The translations under genes and the position numbers were made by a program. A stretch of 64,000 bases of DNA, taken from NCBI GenBank assembly GCA_947370975.1, contig CANBNG010000002.1, positions 62,001 to 126,000 of the forward strand, in the 5' to 3' direction. The stretch is from Beijerinckiaceae bacterium (GTDB lineage: Bacteria; Pseudomonadota; Alphaproteobacteria; Rhizobiales; Beijerinckiaceae). Below the pieces are notes generated by a model, which did no database searches, had not been told where the DNA came from, and saw only the letters and a program-made list of their open reading frames with translations. Positions 8,801-17,138 of the stretch are shown here, one piece after another. Positions within the stretch are counted from its first letter, which is position 1. The number at the start of each line of letters is the position of its first letter.

Positions 8801-9010
8801 GACAATCCTCCCTATATCTTTTTTCTTCCGCAGGCCTTTTTGTCCGGCGCTTTGCGCCGTGCGGCATGTCAGGCTGAAAGTGTAGGGGCTTGTGCGCACA
8901 ACTGGATACTTAAACTTTAGTGGCTCGCAATCTGCTGCGGCGCAGCATCTCGAGCCTTGCAACGCGTCGCGCGGCTGGATGATAATGGGTCAAGGCTGGG
9001 GAGAGATGTG

Positions 9011-9919
9011 ATGCCGGTGTTTTTCAATGAAGAACAAGCGCGCGCAGCGCTGGAGATGGATGGCGTGATCGGCGCTTTGCGGGAGGCTTTTCTTGCACAG
9101 GCGAACGGGCGCGTCTCGAATGTTCCGCGCTCCCGGGCAAAGCTCCTTGGCAAGAGCCTCAACATCACTGCCGCCAGCGATGCGGATCAGGATCGTTATG
9201 GCGTGAAGATTTATGGCGGCGGCGTCTACCACATTCTCCTCTACGCGCGTGATGGCGGGCTCCTTGCTACCATGGAGGCTGATTGGCTCGGTCAATTGCG
9301 CACGGGCGGAACCAATGGCCTTGCGGCATCGCTCATGGCGCGTCCCCAATCGACCAAGGTGGGGCTCATCGGCGCGGGCCGGCAGGCTGTCGCGCAGCTT
9401 CTGGCGCTTGAAAGCGTCGGTCTCATGCGAGAGGTTCATGTCTTTGCGCGGCGGCGCGAACAGGCCGAGGCGTTCTGCATGCAGATGGAAGGCCTGGTGA
9501 AGGCCAAGCTGCATATTGCAGCCAGTGCGGAGGCTGCTGTTGCGCAGGCCGATATTGTCGTCACGGCAACTTCATCGGCAACACCCGTCGTCCAGCGCGC
9601 ATGGCTAAAGCCCGGCGTGCATGTGAATGCGATGGGAGCCAATGCCGCCGCGCGTATGGAACTCGATCCGGCGATCATTGCAGATGCGAGCCTTGTTGTT
9701 ACAGATGATGTCGATCAGGCGCGTCACGAGGCAGCCGAGTTTCTGCACCCCGACGCAGCATTTGATTGGGCGCGCCTGCAGCCTCTGCATGCGCTTGTCC
9801 GCGCGGGCAGGGGCGCACGCGCAGAGACTGATATCAGCGTCTTCAAGTCGCTCGGCGCGGGGCTCGAAGATCTGGCTATCGCCTCGCTGCTCTATGATCG
9901 CTGCACAGGCGTAAGGTAG
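9011..9919 (+). CDS. Ornithine cyclodeaminase / mu-crystallin family protein
   Basis: 302 residues of the OCD/mu-crystallin fold, an NAD(P)-dependent family that includes ornithine cyclodeaminase, alanine dehydrogenase and ketimine reductases. Seen: KIYGGGVYHILLYARDGGLLATMEADWLGQLRTGGTNGLA in the substrate domain, and the dinucleotide loop GLIGAGRQAVAQLLAL near residue 120, followed by VTATSSATPVV and HVNAMGANAAARMELD. Start taken at 9011, preceded by GGGGAGAG; the frame extends 18 codons upstream without a better site. It is transcribed divergently from the NicX-like/Bug pair and stands alone. The exact substrate cannot be read from sequence; a cyclic imine or amino-acid step is likely. Confidence 0.82.
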   Translation: MPVFFNEEQARAALEMDGVIGALREAFLAQANGRVSNVPRSRAKLLGKSLNITAASDADQDRYGVKIYGGGVYHILLYARDGGLLATMEADWLGQLRTGGTNGLAASLMARPQSTKVGLIGAGRQAVAQLLALESVGLMREVHVFARRREQAEAFCMQMEGLVKAKLHIAASAEAAVAQADIVVTATSSATPVVQRAWLKPGVHVNAMGANAAARMELDPAIIADASLVVTDDVDQARHEAAEFLHPDAAFDWARLQPLHALVRAGRGARAETDISVFKSLGAGLEDLAIASLLYDRCTGVR

Positions 9920-9925
9920 TGGGGC

Positions 9926-11440
9926 TCAGGAAAAATGCGGGCGTTTTGCCAGATAATGTTTGCGCATTTCGGGGCGAAAGCGCTCCATCATCGCCTTGTT
10001 GAGATCGACAGGTGGCTTCTGATCGGCCGGGAGCATTGAAAAATACGCCGTGCCCTCAGTCTCTTTGGCAAAAGTCGCCTTGGCCTGCGCTACAATTGCG
10101 GGATTGGCGAAGATTTCAATCAGGCTTGCCGCCAGCACTTTCGCTCCCGCAACTGCGCCCTTGTGCGCGATGGAGGTGGCGAGCGCCACGCCTGCCGCCC
10201 AATGATGGAAGTTGATATTGGGAATATTGGAGGGGAAGTAGAACTTCGCCATCGGAACTTTCCATGACACATCGCCGGCATCGTTCGAGGCTGATTTCTG
10301 CACGGCCGGGCCGCTCATGCGCGTGACCTTGCGCGACAATCCGTCGACGCTTGCCTGGGCTGCCGCCTGAAGCTTGCGGGCAAGCGCATCCTCCTCCGCG
10401 CTCCAGTCGGGTGCGCCGATCTGCTCATATTCGGCTTGCACCAGTTCGGCGAGCGTTTGATTGCCGCGCACCGGCCAGACAGCGCCCTGCACATCGACCT
10501 CATAGGTCGTGTTCGACATAAGCGCCGCGCCTTCAGCAACCTTTTTGGCGCGCTCGAAAACCGCATGTGCGGCTTGCGCGGTGGAGCCGCGAAAATACCA
10601 CCAGACCTGAGCGCGTTTGGGGATGACATTGGGCTGATCGCCGCCGTGCGTGATCACGCGCTGGCACATCATGTTAGGCATCATATGCTCGCGATATTCA
10701 GCCATGCCGACATCCATCAGGATCACGGCATCGAGTGCATCGCGACCCTTCCAGGGTGCGCTCCCGGCATGTGCGCTCTCGCCGTGAAAAGTGAAGATGG
10801 CGGAGATCAAGGCGCTCTGGATGAGCCCGTAGCCAACATTGAATTGTGCGCCGACATGGGGGGTGAGCGCTGCATCGACATCGTCAAAATGACCGTCGCG
10901 CACGAAATAGGGGCGGCTGACCAATTGCTCTTCGGCAGGTGCACCAAACACTTTCAGCGTTCCGGGCAGACCATGCCGCTCCATCGCAGCCTTGGCGGCG
11001 AGCACGCCCGCCACCATCACCGCGCCATTTGCATTATGGCCCTCGCAATGGCCCGGTGCGCCCTCCACAATGGCACGAGGCTCGGCCACGCCCGATTGCT
11101 GCGAATTGTCGGGGTTGGAATCATATTCCGTATGCACGGCGATGACAGGCGCACCCGTGCCCCAGCTTGCAGAAAAGCCCGTCGGGAAACCCGAAATGCC
11201 GCGCTCGATGTGAAAGCCGTTATCTTCAAGCAAGCCTGACATCAATTTCGATGTCTCATGCTCCTGCATGCCGAGCTCTGCAAAATAGAAAATATTGTCG
11301 TTGAGAAGCGCGATTTCGGATGCGTTGCGCTCGAGATAGTCGAAGGCGAATGTCTTCTCGCTCGAGGTGTCCTTGGCCTTCGTCATGTCGCGCGCCCTGT
11401 CGGGCCTCCCTGGGTTTGGCGTCTGTGCGCCAATCATCAT
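9926..11440 (-). CDS. M20-family amidohydrolase (AbgB-like)
   Basis: 504 residues related to AbgB, the p-aminobenzoyl-glutamate hydrolase subunit, and other M20D amide hydrolases. Blocks seen: FYFAELGMQEHETSKLMSGLLEDNGF, VIAVHTEYDSNP, GHCEGHNANGAVMVAG, VFGAPAEEQLVSRPYFVRDG, HGESAHAGSAPWKGRDALDAV, THGGDQPNVIPKRAQVWWYFRG and SNDAGDVSWKVPMAKFY. In M20D enzymes the Cys of a GHxCGH block is usually a metal ligand; here the position reads Glu (GHCEGH), with Cys shifted by one. The start at 11440 has AGGA six bases upstream; a later ATG at 11386 is possible. It is divergent from the bicupin gene, so the two probably share a control region and substrate. Confidence 0.82.
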   Translation of the reverse strand: MMIGAQTPNPGRPDRARDMTKAKDTSSEKTFAFDYLERNASEIALLNDNIFYFAELGMQEHETSKLMSGLLEDNGFHIERGISGFPTGFSASWGTGAPVIAVHTEYDSNPDNSQQSGVAEPRAIVEGAPGHCEGHNANGAVMVAGVLAAKAAMERHGLPGTLKVFGAPAEEQLVSRPYFVRDGHFDDVDAALTPHVGAQFNVGYGLIQSALISAIFTFHGESAHAGSAPWKGRDALDAVILMDVGMAEYREHMMPNMMCQRVITHGGDQPNVIPKRAQVWWYFRGSTAQAAHAVFERAKKVAEGAALMSNTTYEVDVQGAVWPVRGNQTLAELVQAEYEQIGAPDWSAEEDALARKLQAAAQASVDGLSRKVTRMSGPAVQKSASNDAGDVSWKVPMAKFYFPSNIPNINFHHWAAGVALATSIAHKGAVAGAKVLAASLIEIFANPAIVAQAKATFAKETEGTAYFSMLPADQKPPVDLNKAMMERFRPEMRKHYLAKRPHFS

Positions 11441-11535
11441 CGCTTATCCTGCTCTTTGTATGCTTCCCGCTGCAAGCAGGATTTGCGCGCGCTCGGCTGC
11501 ATGGCTAGACTTGCAAAAAAATCAGGGAGGACATC

Positions 11536-12648
11536 ATGGCGCTCGGGCCGCAGGTTTCGGACGAACTGGCGAAGAAATTCGCTTCCGAAAAAGAGACGCC
11601 CTATGAGCGATGGGTGCAGGCCGAGGGGCTTGATATTATCGGCGCGCAATATGTGCCAGATCTCAAGACGGTCGAGCTGAAACCCTGGGCACGGCGCGGT
11701 GGGCGTGGCGTTTTCATCAATCATGATGCTTCGCGCCAGTCCAACGATTGCTATGTCTGCGAGATTTCTCCAGGCGGCAAGCTCGCCCCGCAGCGCCAGC
11801 TTTATGAGGAAATGGTGCTGATCCTTGATGGGCGCGGGTCGACCATCGTCTGGAACGATGCTGGTCAGCGCATCACGTTTGAATGGAAAGCCGGGGCCAT
11901 TTTCGCAATTCCGCTGAACTGCTGGTATCAGCATTTCAACGGCTCGGGACAAAAGCCCGCGCGCTATGTCGGCGTGACCTTCTGTCCCCAGCTCTTGAAC
12001 ATTTTCGACGATGTCGATTTCATCTTCAACACGGCGCGCGACTTCAAGGGCCGCTTCAATGGCGAGCCGGATTATTTCACCAATCAGGGCGACCAGGACG
12101 GCTTTCTGTTGCGCACCAATTTCGTGCCCGATGCCGTCAACCTGCCGCTGATTACCGCCAAGGAACGCGGCGCTGGCGGCGGGCACATCCGCTTCAACAT
12201 GGCGCGCGGCTCCATGGCCAGCCATATCTCGCAATTTCCAGTCGGCACCTACAAGAAGGCCCATCGGCACGGGCCGGGCGCCCATGTCATCATCTTGTCG
12301 GGCGAGGGCTTCTCGCTGATGTGGCAGGATGGCGAAGAGCCCAAGCGCTATGAATGGAAAGCCGGAACGCTGATCGTGCCGCCCAACAACATGTTCCATC
12401 AGCACTTCAATGCCGGGGCAACGCCGGCGCGCTATCTCGCCTTCAAACATTCCTCGATCAAGAATTCGCAGGGCGTGCCGCTGTCGTGGATTTCGCGGCG
12501 TCTGGGTGGCAACCAGATCGATTATGCCGACGAGACGAAGCAAGTGCGTGACATGTTCGCCAAAGCGCTGGCGGATCATGGCGTCGAGCCGCGCATGGAT
12601 CAATTCTACCAGAGCGAGCTTGAAACACTGCCGCAACCAAAAGCGTGA
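11536..12648 (+). CDS. Bicupin protein (copy 1)
   Basis: 370 residues with two cupin barrels, the layout of gentisate dioxygenase-like bicupins. In the N-terminal barrel the usual HxH reads QRQ (SPGGKLAPQRQLYEEM), so that site is probably metal-free. In the C-terminal barrel His243, His245 and His250 (HRHGPGAH) with His288/His290 (FHQHFN) supply a possible metal site, in which the normal Glu ligand is replaced by His. RBS GGGAGGA precedes the ATG at 11536. A paralogue with the same features lies at 51196-52335 next to other catabolic genes. A dioxygenase or isomerase role is likely but unproven, and the substrate is unknown. Confidence 0.7.
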   Translation: MALGPQVSDELAKKFASEKETPYERWVQAEGLDIIGAQYVPDLKTVELKPWARRGGRGVFINHDASRQSNDCYVCEISPGGKLAPQRQLYEEMVLILDGRGSTIVWNDAGQRITFEWKAGAIFAIPLNCWYQHFNGSGQKPARYVGVTFCPQLLNIFDDVDFIFNTARDFKGRFNGEPDYFTNQGDQDGFLLRTNFVPDAVNLPLITAKERGAGGGHIRFNMARGSMASHISQFPVGTYKKAHRHGPGAHVIILSGEGFSLMWQDGEEPKRYEWKAGTLIVPPNNMFHQHFNAGATPARYLAFKHSSIKNSQGVPLSWISRRLGGNQIDYADETKQVRDMFAKALADHGVEPRMDQFYQSELETLPQPKA

Positions 12649-12654
12649 TTCATG

Positions 12655-12690
12655 AGGCGGGGCGTGTTCATGCGCGCCCCGCCTTTATTT
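12655..12690. terminator. Bidirectional terminator between bicupin and binding-protein genes
   Basis: Perfect 10-base stem AGGCGGGGCG / CGCCCCGCCT with a 10-base loop, followed by TTTATTT on the plus strand. It lies between two convergent genes and overlaps the stop region of the minus-strand gene. Confidence 0.75.
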
Positions 12691-13732
12691 ACTTGCGTCC
12701 CAGCGTGTCCTTGAACAGCTTTTGCCATTTCTCGCCTTCGTCGAGCTGCACGGCAGGATCTTCGAAATGGACGTTCAGATTGGCGAGAGGTGACGCGATC
12801 TTGCGGCTGGTGGGAATGAATTCGCGCTGCCGAAGCACTTCCTGGCCTTCCGCCGAGATCACGAAATCATAGAACAGCATTGCGGCTGCGGGGCGCGGCG
12901 GCTTGCGCGCAATCGCGATGCCGTTGGGCCGCGCGATGATCGGATCAAGCAGCAAGGCTTCCACCGGGGCGCCCGCTTTTTTCGCGACATCGACATTTTG
13001 CAGATAGACGGTGAGGCCGAGCGGCATTTCACCGGCTGCCACCAGATTGGTGATGAGCGTATGCCCCTTGCGCATCGACAGGCCGTTCAAGGTGGAAATG
13101 GATTTGAAAAGATCAGCCGTCTGCTTTTCGCCATTGATATGGGCAAGCGAACCGAACCAATCGTAATCATCCACCTCGATCCCAAGCTTGCCTTTCCAGC
13201 GTGGATCTTTCAGCGCCTCATAGCTTGCAGGCAGATCCCTCTTGTCGATGAGATTTGTATTATAGACGGCGGAAAAAATATTGACGCGCGTGGCGACCCA
13301 TTCGCCATGGGGACGCAGCGCCTGCGGGATAAGCTCGTCGGTGATCGGGGAGGCGACCTTTGCAAGCAAGTCTTCGCGGTGCATGGTTTCAAGCACCGAG
13401 CCGTCGCTCTCGAAGACATCGACTTCGTCGCGGCCAGCGCGTGTCTCCACGACGGCTCGTCGCAAGATATCCTCGCTGCCGCCGCGCCAATATTTTACCT
13501 TGACTGGATATTTTGCCTCGAAGGCCTTCTGCACCATGACGATGCTGGGCACCTGCATCGAGGAATGGAGCATCAGAAAGCCCTCGGCTTTCGCGCCCTC
13601 AAGCAGGATCTTTTCCCGATCAGCACCTTTGAATGCAGATAATTTTTCAAGTGCGGACTGGGCGGTGGCGATGCCGGGCGAGAAACACACAGCCAGTGCA
13701 AGCGTGCAAGCAAGAATATTCCGGCGGTCCAT
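12689..13732 (-). CDS. Extracellular solute-binding protein family 1 (Fe/polyamine type)
   Basis: 347 residues. A signal peptide ending near GIATAQS is followed by a two-lobed binding protein of the family that includes iron(III), thiamine and phosphonate binders: EKILLEGAKAEGFLMLHSS, VQKAFEAKYPVKVKYWRGGSEDILRRAV, DVFESDGSVLETMHREDLLAKV, and a late GIAIARKPPRPAAAMLFYDFVISAEGQEVL, which is typical of the group. It is the last gene of the mmsA-led minus-strand operon. AAGGAG lies across the stop of the preceding Bug gene and favours the second of two adjacent ATGs (13732; the other is 13735). No permease genes follow. Substrate unknown. Confidence 0.8.
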   Translation of the reverse strand: MDRRNILACTLALAVCFSPGIATAQSALEKLSAFKGADREKILLEGAKAEGFLMLHSSMQVPSIVMVQKAFEAKYPVKVKYWRGGSEDILRRAVVETRAGRDEVDVFESDGSVLETMHREDLLAKVASPITDELIPQALRPHGEWVATRVNIFSAVYNTNLIDKRDLPASYEALKDPRWKGKLGIEVDDYDWFGSLAHINGEKQTADLFKSISTLNGLSMRKGHTLITNLVAAGEMPLGLTVYLQNVDVAKKAGAPVEALLLDPIIARPNGIAIARKPPRPAAAMLFYDFVISAEGQEVLRQREFIPTSRKIASPLANLNVHFEDPAVQLDEGEKWQKLFKDTLGRK

Positions 13733-13742
13733 CATTGTCTCC

Positions 13743-14792
13743 TTACCCCTTGCTTGCATCGAACAATTTCTGCAATTGCTGCAGCATGTCCTCGGGCGCG
13801 TTGGCGACAATCTCGATCTGTTCGAGAATATCCTCAGCCGTGCCGGGATGAATTTCAAGCTTCATGCGTGCGGCATCTTCCAGCAGCAACGGGTCGAGAT
13901 GGGCTTTGGCAAAGGCTTCTCGCAACGCATTCACGCGCTCGAGCGGCACATTGGGCGGGGCGGTAAAGCAGCGCGAGAGATGCCAGGGCACTTCGGCAAG
14001 TTCGATGATCTTGCGCGCGCGCTCGTCTGGCGCCAGTTCGCGCGCGGTTGGCACATCGGCAAAGGCGGGATGGCGCGTTGCGCGGCCAAATTGCAGCAGC
14101 ACTTTCATCTTGCCCTGCGGATCGAGCCAATCAGGCTTGCCCGCGAGCGTTGATGAATAATCAACCGTTCGCCCATCAACTTCGCCGCGATCTGCCGCAA
14201 GATTCATCGAGCCGCCATCCGGGAAGCCGGAGATGAGTTTCAAATTAAGGCGCAAGACATCGCGCAGGAGATTGGGAACATCATAGCCCGGCGAGCCTTC
14301 GCCCGAGGAACTCAGAATGATCGGCGCGCCCCCTGGTTTGCGTGCAGCCTCGATTGAACTGACGCCCGCATCCTTGCGCACGAAAAAGAGATAGGCATCG
14401 TCTGAAAAGCTCGAAGAGGAGCCAATCCAGTTGAATTTCCGCGCATCGAATTGCACAGAGGGATTGTGTCCCGCCAGTCCCATCAGGGGAATGTTGCGTG
14501 CGAAAATACCAAAGGCCGTGCCGTCGCGCGGGGCTGTATTGTAAATATAATTCGCAGCGCGCAGGCTGCCTGCGCCCGGCATGTTCTGCACGATTGCATT
14601 TGGATTGCCCGGCATGTGGCGCGTGATATGGCGGGCGACAAGCCGACCGTAGAGATCATAGCCACCGCCCGGCCCGTAGCCGACAATCACGGATATCTGT
14701 TTGCTGCGGTAAAAGTCGGCAACCGGCTCAGCCGCTTTCGTGGTTGCGCCGGCAAAACTGACAAGGCCGGCAAGAAGAAGCTGTTTCCACAT
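13743..14792 (-). CDS. Bug/TctC-family periplasmic binding protein
   Basis: 349 residues. Short leader ending at ATTKAAEP, then VADFYRSKQISVIVGYGPGGGYDLYGRLVARHITRHMPGNPNAIVQNMPGAGSLRAANYIYNTAPRDG; this is the YD-x3-R form of the family rather than the NYGVGGN form of its operon neighbour. It sits 18 bases after that neighbour (14811-15887) and 10 bases before a family 1 binding protein, so three periplasmic binding proteins follow each other in one transcript. Its motifs group it with the products of 37439-38515, 52369-53427 and 58283-59386, which could bind related solutes. Confidence 0.85.
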   Translation of the reverse strand: MWKQLLLAGLVSFAGATTKAAEPVADFYRSKQISVIVGYGPGGGYDLYGRLVARHITRHMPGNPNAIVQNMPGAGSLRAANYIYNTAPRDGTAFGIFARNIPLMGLAGHNPSVQFDARKFNWIGSSSSFSDDAYLFFVRKDAGVSSIEAARKPGGAPIILSSSGEGSPGYDVPNLLRDVLRLNLKLISGFPDGGSMNLAADRGEVDGRTVDYSSTLAGKPDWLDPQGKMKVLLQFGRATRHPAFADVPTARELAPDERARKIIELAEVPWHLSRCFTAPPNVPLERVNALREAFAKAHLDPLLLEDAARMKLEIHPGTAEDILEQIEIVANAPEDMLQQLQKLFDASKG

Positions 14793-14810
14793 GGCGTTCT
14801 CTTTCCGGGT

Positions 14811-15887
14811 TCATTCGTTGCCGATGGACTCGCGCAGGATTTTCTTGACCGCGGGATCGACCTTGGCGATCCGCTCGAAAAGGGGGGCGAGCTCTTCGGC
14901 GCGCACGAGATCGGGCTCTTCGCTGGTGACCTTTTTATAGTCCTCGATGAAGGATTCATCCTTGGCCAGCGCATTGAAGGCCGCGCGCAGGGCTTCAGCC
15001 GCGTCTTTCGGTGCCGCCTTGGGCAACATGAGGCCGCGCTGCATTTGCGTGCCGATGTCGCTCATCAGCAGAAGCGCCTCCCATTTTGGTCCCGACGGCT
15101 TCTTGCCGAAGGCCTTGAAATAGACCTTGTCCATGGTTTCAATGCCCTGCCTCTCAAGTGCAGGGTTTCCGGTCGGTTCGCCGCTTTTTCCGACCACGGG
15201 ATATTGGAACAGTGGCATGCCGACGCCGGTGCCGATGATCTGGGGCGTGACCTGCGTCATGAAGCCGGGCAGGGAGGTGCCCGAGAGATTGATCTCGTTC
15301 TGCAACATGGCTTTGTTGATCTGCGCCGTGCCGGGAAAGCCGGTGACGACCGTATAGGGCATCCCGAAAATTTCCATTGCGAGACGCAGGCGCGTGTCAT
15401 GCGAGGAGGCACGGCTGTAGCCCCCGAGATAGACGGACTTGGCCTTGATGAAATCCTCGGGCTTTTGAATTCCGCCGGGGATCAGATCCTTGCGCGCATA
15501 GACGAGATTCCAGCCGCGCGCGCCGCCAATCATCGTGAAGTCGCTCATCTTCACCCGCAGCGCTGGATCATCGATCAGGGGCGCGATGGCGCTGGTTGTG
15601 AAATAGCCGGCTGTATAACCATCCGGCTTCACCGAGATGCTCAGGCCCAGCATGTTCATGGCAGTGAAGCCGCCGGCACCCGGCGCATTCTGGATGATGA
15701 TGTCGGGCTTGCCCGCAATATGCTTGCCGAGATGGCGCTGGTAGACGCGGGCTTCAATGTCGGCATTGCCGCCGACGCCGTAATTGATGAGAAGGGTAAG
15801 AACCTTGCCCTGATAGAAAGGCGTCTGCGCCAGCGTGCTCACCGGCGCAGACAGGAGGAGACCTGCTGCAAGAAGGCTTCTCAACAT
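14811..15887 (-). CDS. Bug/TctC-family periplasmic binding protein (module 2)
   Basis: 358 residues with a clear leader ending APVSTLAQ, then TPFYQGKVLTLLINYGVGGNADIEARVYQRHLGKHI and IIQNAPGAGG. Alignment by eye with the module 1 protein (6531-7601) is continuous, including GGYSRASSHDTRLRLAMEI, VVTGFPG, LQNEINLSGTS and GVGMPLFQYPV. The two are paralogues that have kept the same gene partner upstream, a NicX-like protein. GGAGG lies 8 bases before the ATG at 15887; the open frame runs on upstream through the neighbour and was trimmed. Binding of the substrate or a product of the NicX-like enzyme is plausible inference. Confidence 0.85.
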   Translation of the reverse strand: MLRSLLAAGLLLSAPVSTLAQTPFYQGKVLTLLINYGVGGNADIEARVYQRHLGKHIAGKPDIIIQNAPGAGGFTAMNMLGLSISVKPDGYTAGYFTTSAIAPLIDDPALRVKMSDFTMIGGARGWNLVYARKDLIPGGIQKPEDFIKAKSVYLGGYSRASSHDTRLRLAMEIFGMPYTVVTGFPGTAQINKAMLQNEINLSGTSLPGFMTQVTPQIIGTGVGMPLFQYPVVGKSGEPTGNPALERQGIETMDKVYFKAFGKKPSGPKWEALLLMSDIGTQMQRGLMLPKAAPKDAAEALRAAFNALAKDESFIEDYKKVTSEEPDLVRAEELAPLFERIAKVDPAVKKILRESIGNE

Positions 15888-15915
15888 CGGGATTTCCTCC
15901 ACTTTCTTGTTTTCT

Positions 15916-17109
15916 TTATTCGACGAAGGCTTCCAGCAGTTCCACGGGATCGCCGTGCTTGCTCGCTGCCTCAATGACCTGTGGGTCGCGCAAGGCCATC
16001 AGGAAGCCGTTGTCGATGAGTGTCGTATTGCCGAGCTTCACGGTCATGTCGAAGGCGACGCAATCCTGATGCGTGTGGGGCTCTTCCCACTTCGGCACCA
16101 TGCGGTTCATGAAATCGCTGCGCTTGTCGCTGTCGGTGCCAAAATGCAGGCAGCCCGGCGCATTCGAGCCTGCGGGATAGGCCTTGAAGCGCGGATATTT
16201 CGGATTGAAGCCGCAGCCAAGCTCATGGAGATGGGCATTCACACCCACCAGCATGTCGCGCAGGATTTCCGCATCCATCGATTTGCCGTGCACTTTCACG
16301 ACAAGATCGTCCTTGTATTCAATGCCGATCTTTTCGGTGAAGGGGCGCTTGAAACCGACGGCCCATTGCGGGAAGACAACGCCCTGCATATCGGCATGTG
16401 CGCCCGGCTCGCGCTTGAAGCAGGTGCGGTCGTAAATATTGGGGCCGTGGGTCGGCAGATAATGCACATAGCAGCCCGGCTCATCGGCAATGTCCTTGCC
16501 GCGCCAGCGATTGCCTTGATGCAGGTTCTTGACCATGTCGGGCGTGAATTTGATTTCGAGATCCGTCCCGCGCGGGTCGGAGAAGGCCATGGTGAAATTT
16601 TCGGTCTTTGGATACATGCGCGCAGTCGCGCGGATGATTTCGCCGACGAGTTCGGTGGGAAAGCGCGCCTGGGGCGTGTGAAGCAGATCGAGATTGCGGA
16701 AATAGGTGATCTTGACCCAACGCTGGCCCTTGTCCTTGCGCAGCTTGTTGAACAGCGGCGCATTCACCGAGCAGAACCAGGACGAGACGACAAAGTCGGC
16801 CTTTTCCACCATGGCCCGGCATTCCTCCGGGCAATCCATGATCTGCGTCGTATGGGCCATATATTCGCGCGGATAAACGCCGCGCGCATTGGCCACGCCC
16901 GTGATCGCGTCGACGATGCGTCGGTCGAGCAGCGGGTCTGTGAGGAAGAGCATGGTTTCGCCCGGCTGAACGGCGAAAACCTTGATCATATTTTCAATGG
17001 CCTGAAAATAATTGCGGGTTTCTGTCGAGGGCGACTGCCATTCGGAGGGCATGGCGGTCGCATATTTCGAGGCCATGATGTCGTCATAGGTTGGCGGGAT
17101 GAAAGCCAT
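15916..17109 (-). CDS. NicX/M29-like metalloenzyme (copy 2)
   Basis: 397 residues, highly similar over its full length to the product of 7613-8800. The C-terminal LHFGTD and THQDC blocks and the GCGFNPKYPRFKAYPAGSNAPG segment are preserved, so the proposed H...HxD metal site is present in both. It differs mainly in the first 15 residues and in the loop THGPNIYDRTCFKREPG. It lies 29 bases after mmsA and 28 before a Bug gene, whereas copy 1 has no dehydrogenase in front. A ring-opening dioxygenase or metallohydrolase role is the best guess from the fold. No close characterised relative is recognised, so the name should be treated as a fold call only. Confidence 0.6.
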   Translation of the reverse strand: MAFIPPTYDDIMASKYATAMPSEWQSPSTETRNYFQAIENMIKVFAVQPGETMLFLTDPLLDRRIVDAITGVANARGVYPREYMAHTTQIMDCPEECRAMVEKADFVVSSWFCSVNAPLFNKLRKDKGQRWVKITYFRNLDLLHTPQARFPTELVGEIIRATARMYPKTENFTMAFSDPRGTDLEIKFTPDMVKNLHQGNRWRGKDIADEPGCYVHYLPTHGPNIYDRTCFKREPGAHADMQGVVFPQWAVGFKRPFTEKIGIEYKDDLVVKVHGKSMDAEILRDMLVGVNAHLHELGCGFNPKYPRFKAYPAGSNAPGCLHFGTDSDKRSDFMNRMVPKWEEPHTHQDCVAFDMTVKLGNTTLIDNGFLMALRDPQVIEAASKHGDPVELLEAFVE

Positions 17110-17138
17110 TTGCGGGATCCCCTTTTCTTGGCGCTTTG

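Noticed and set aside
8921..8937. Sigma-54 promoter before the ornithine cyclodeaminase-like gene
   Set aside because: GG and GC spacing is right, but both the -24 (TGGCTC) and -12 (CTGC) elements have a mismatch, so it is not distinguishable from chance.
11536..12648. Gentisate 1,2-dioxygenase
   Set aside because: Bicupin layout agrees, but the metal-ligand pattern differs in both barrels and no gentisate pathway gene is near.
14451..15977. 508-codon open frame on the plus strand
   Set aside because: Lies antisense to two Bug genes with clear signal peptides and family motifs; composition is His/Arg/Gly-rich with no known motif, a common artefact of GC-rich DNA.
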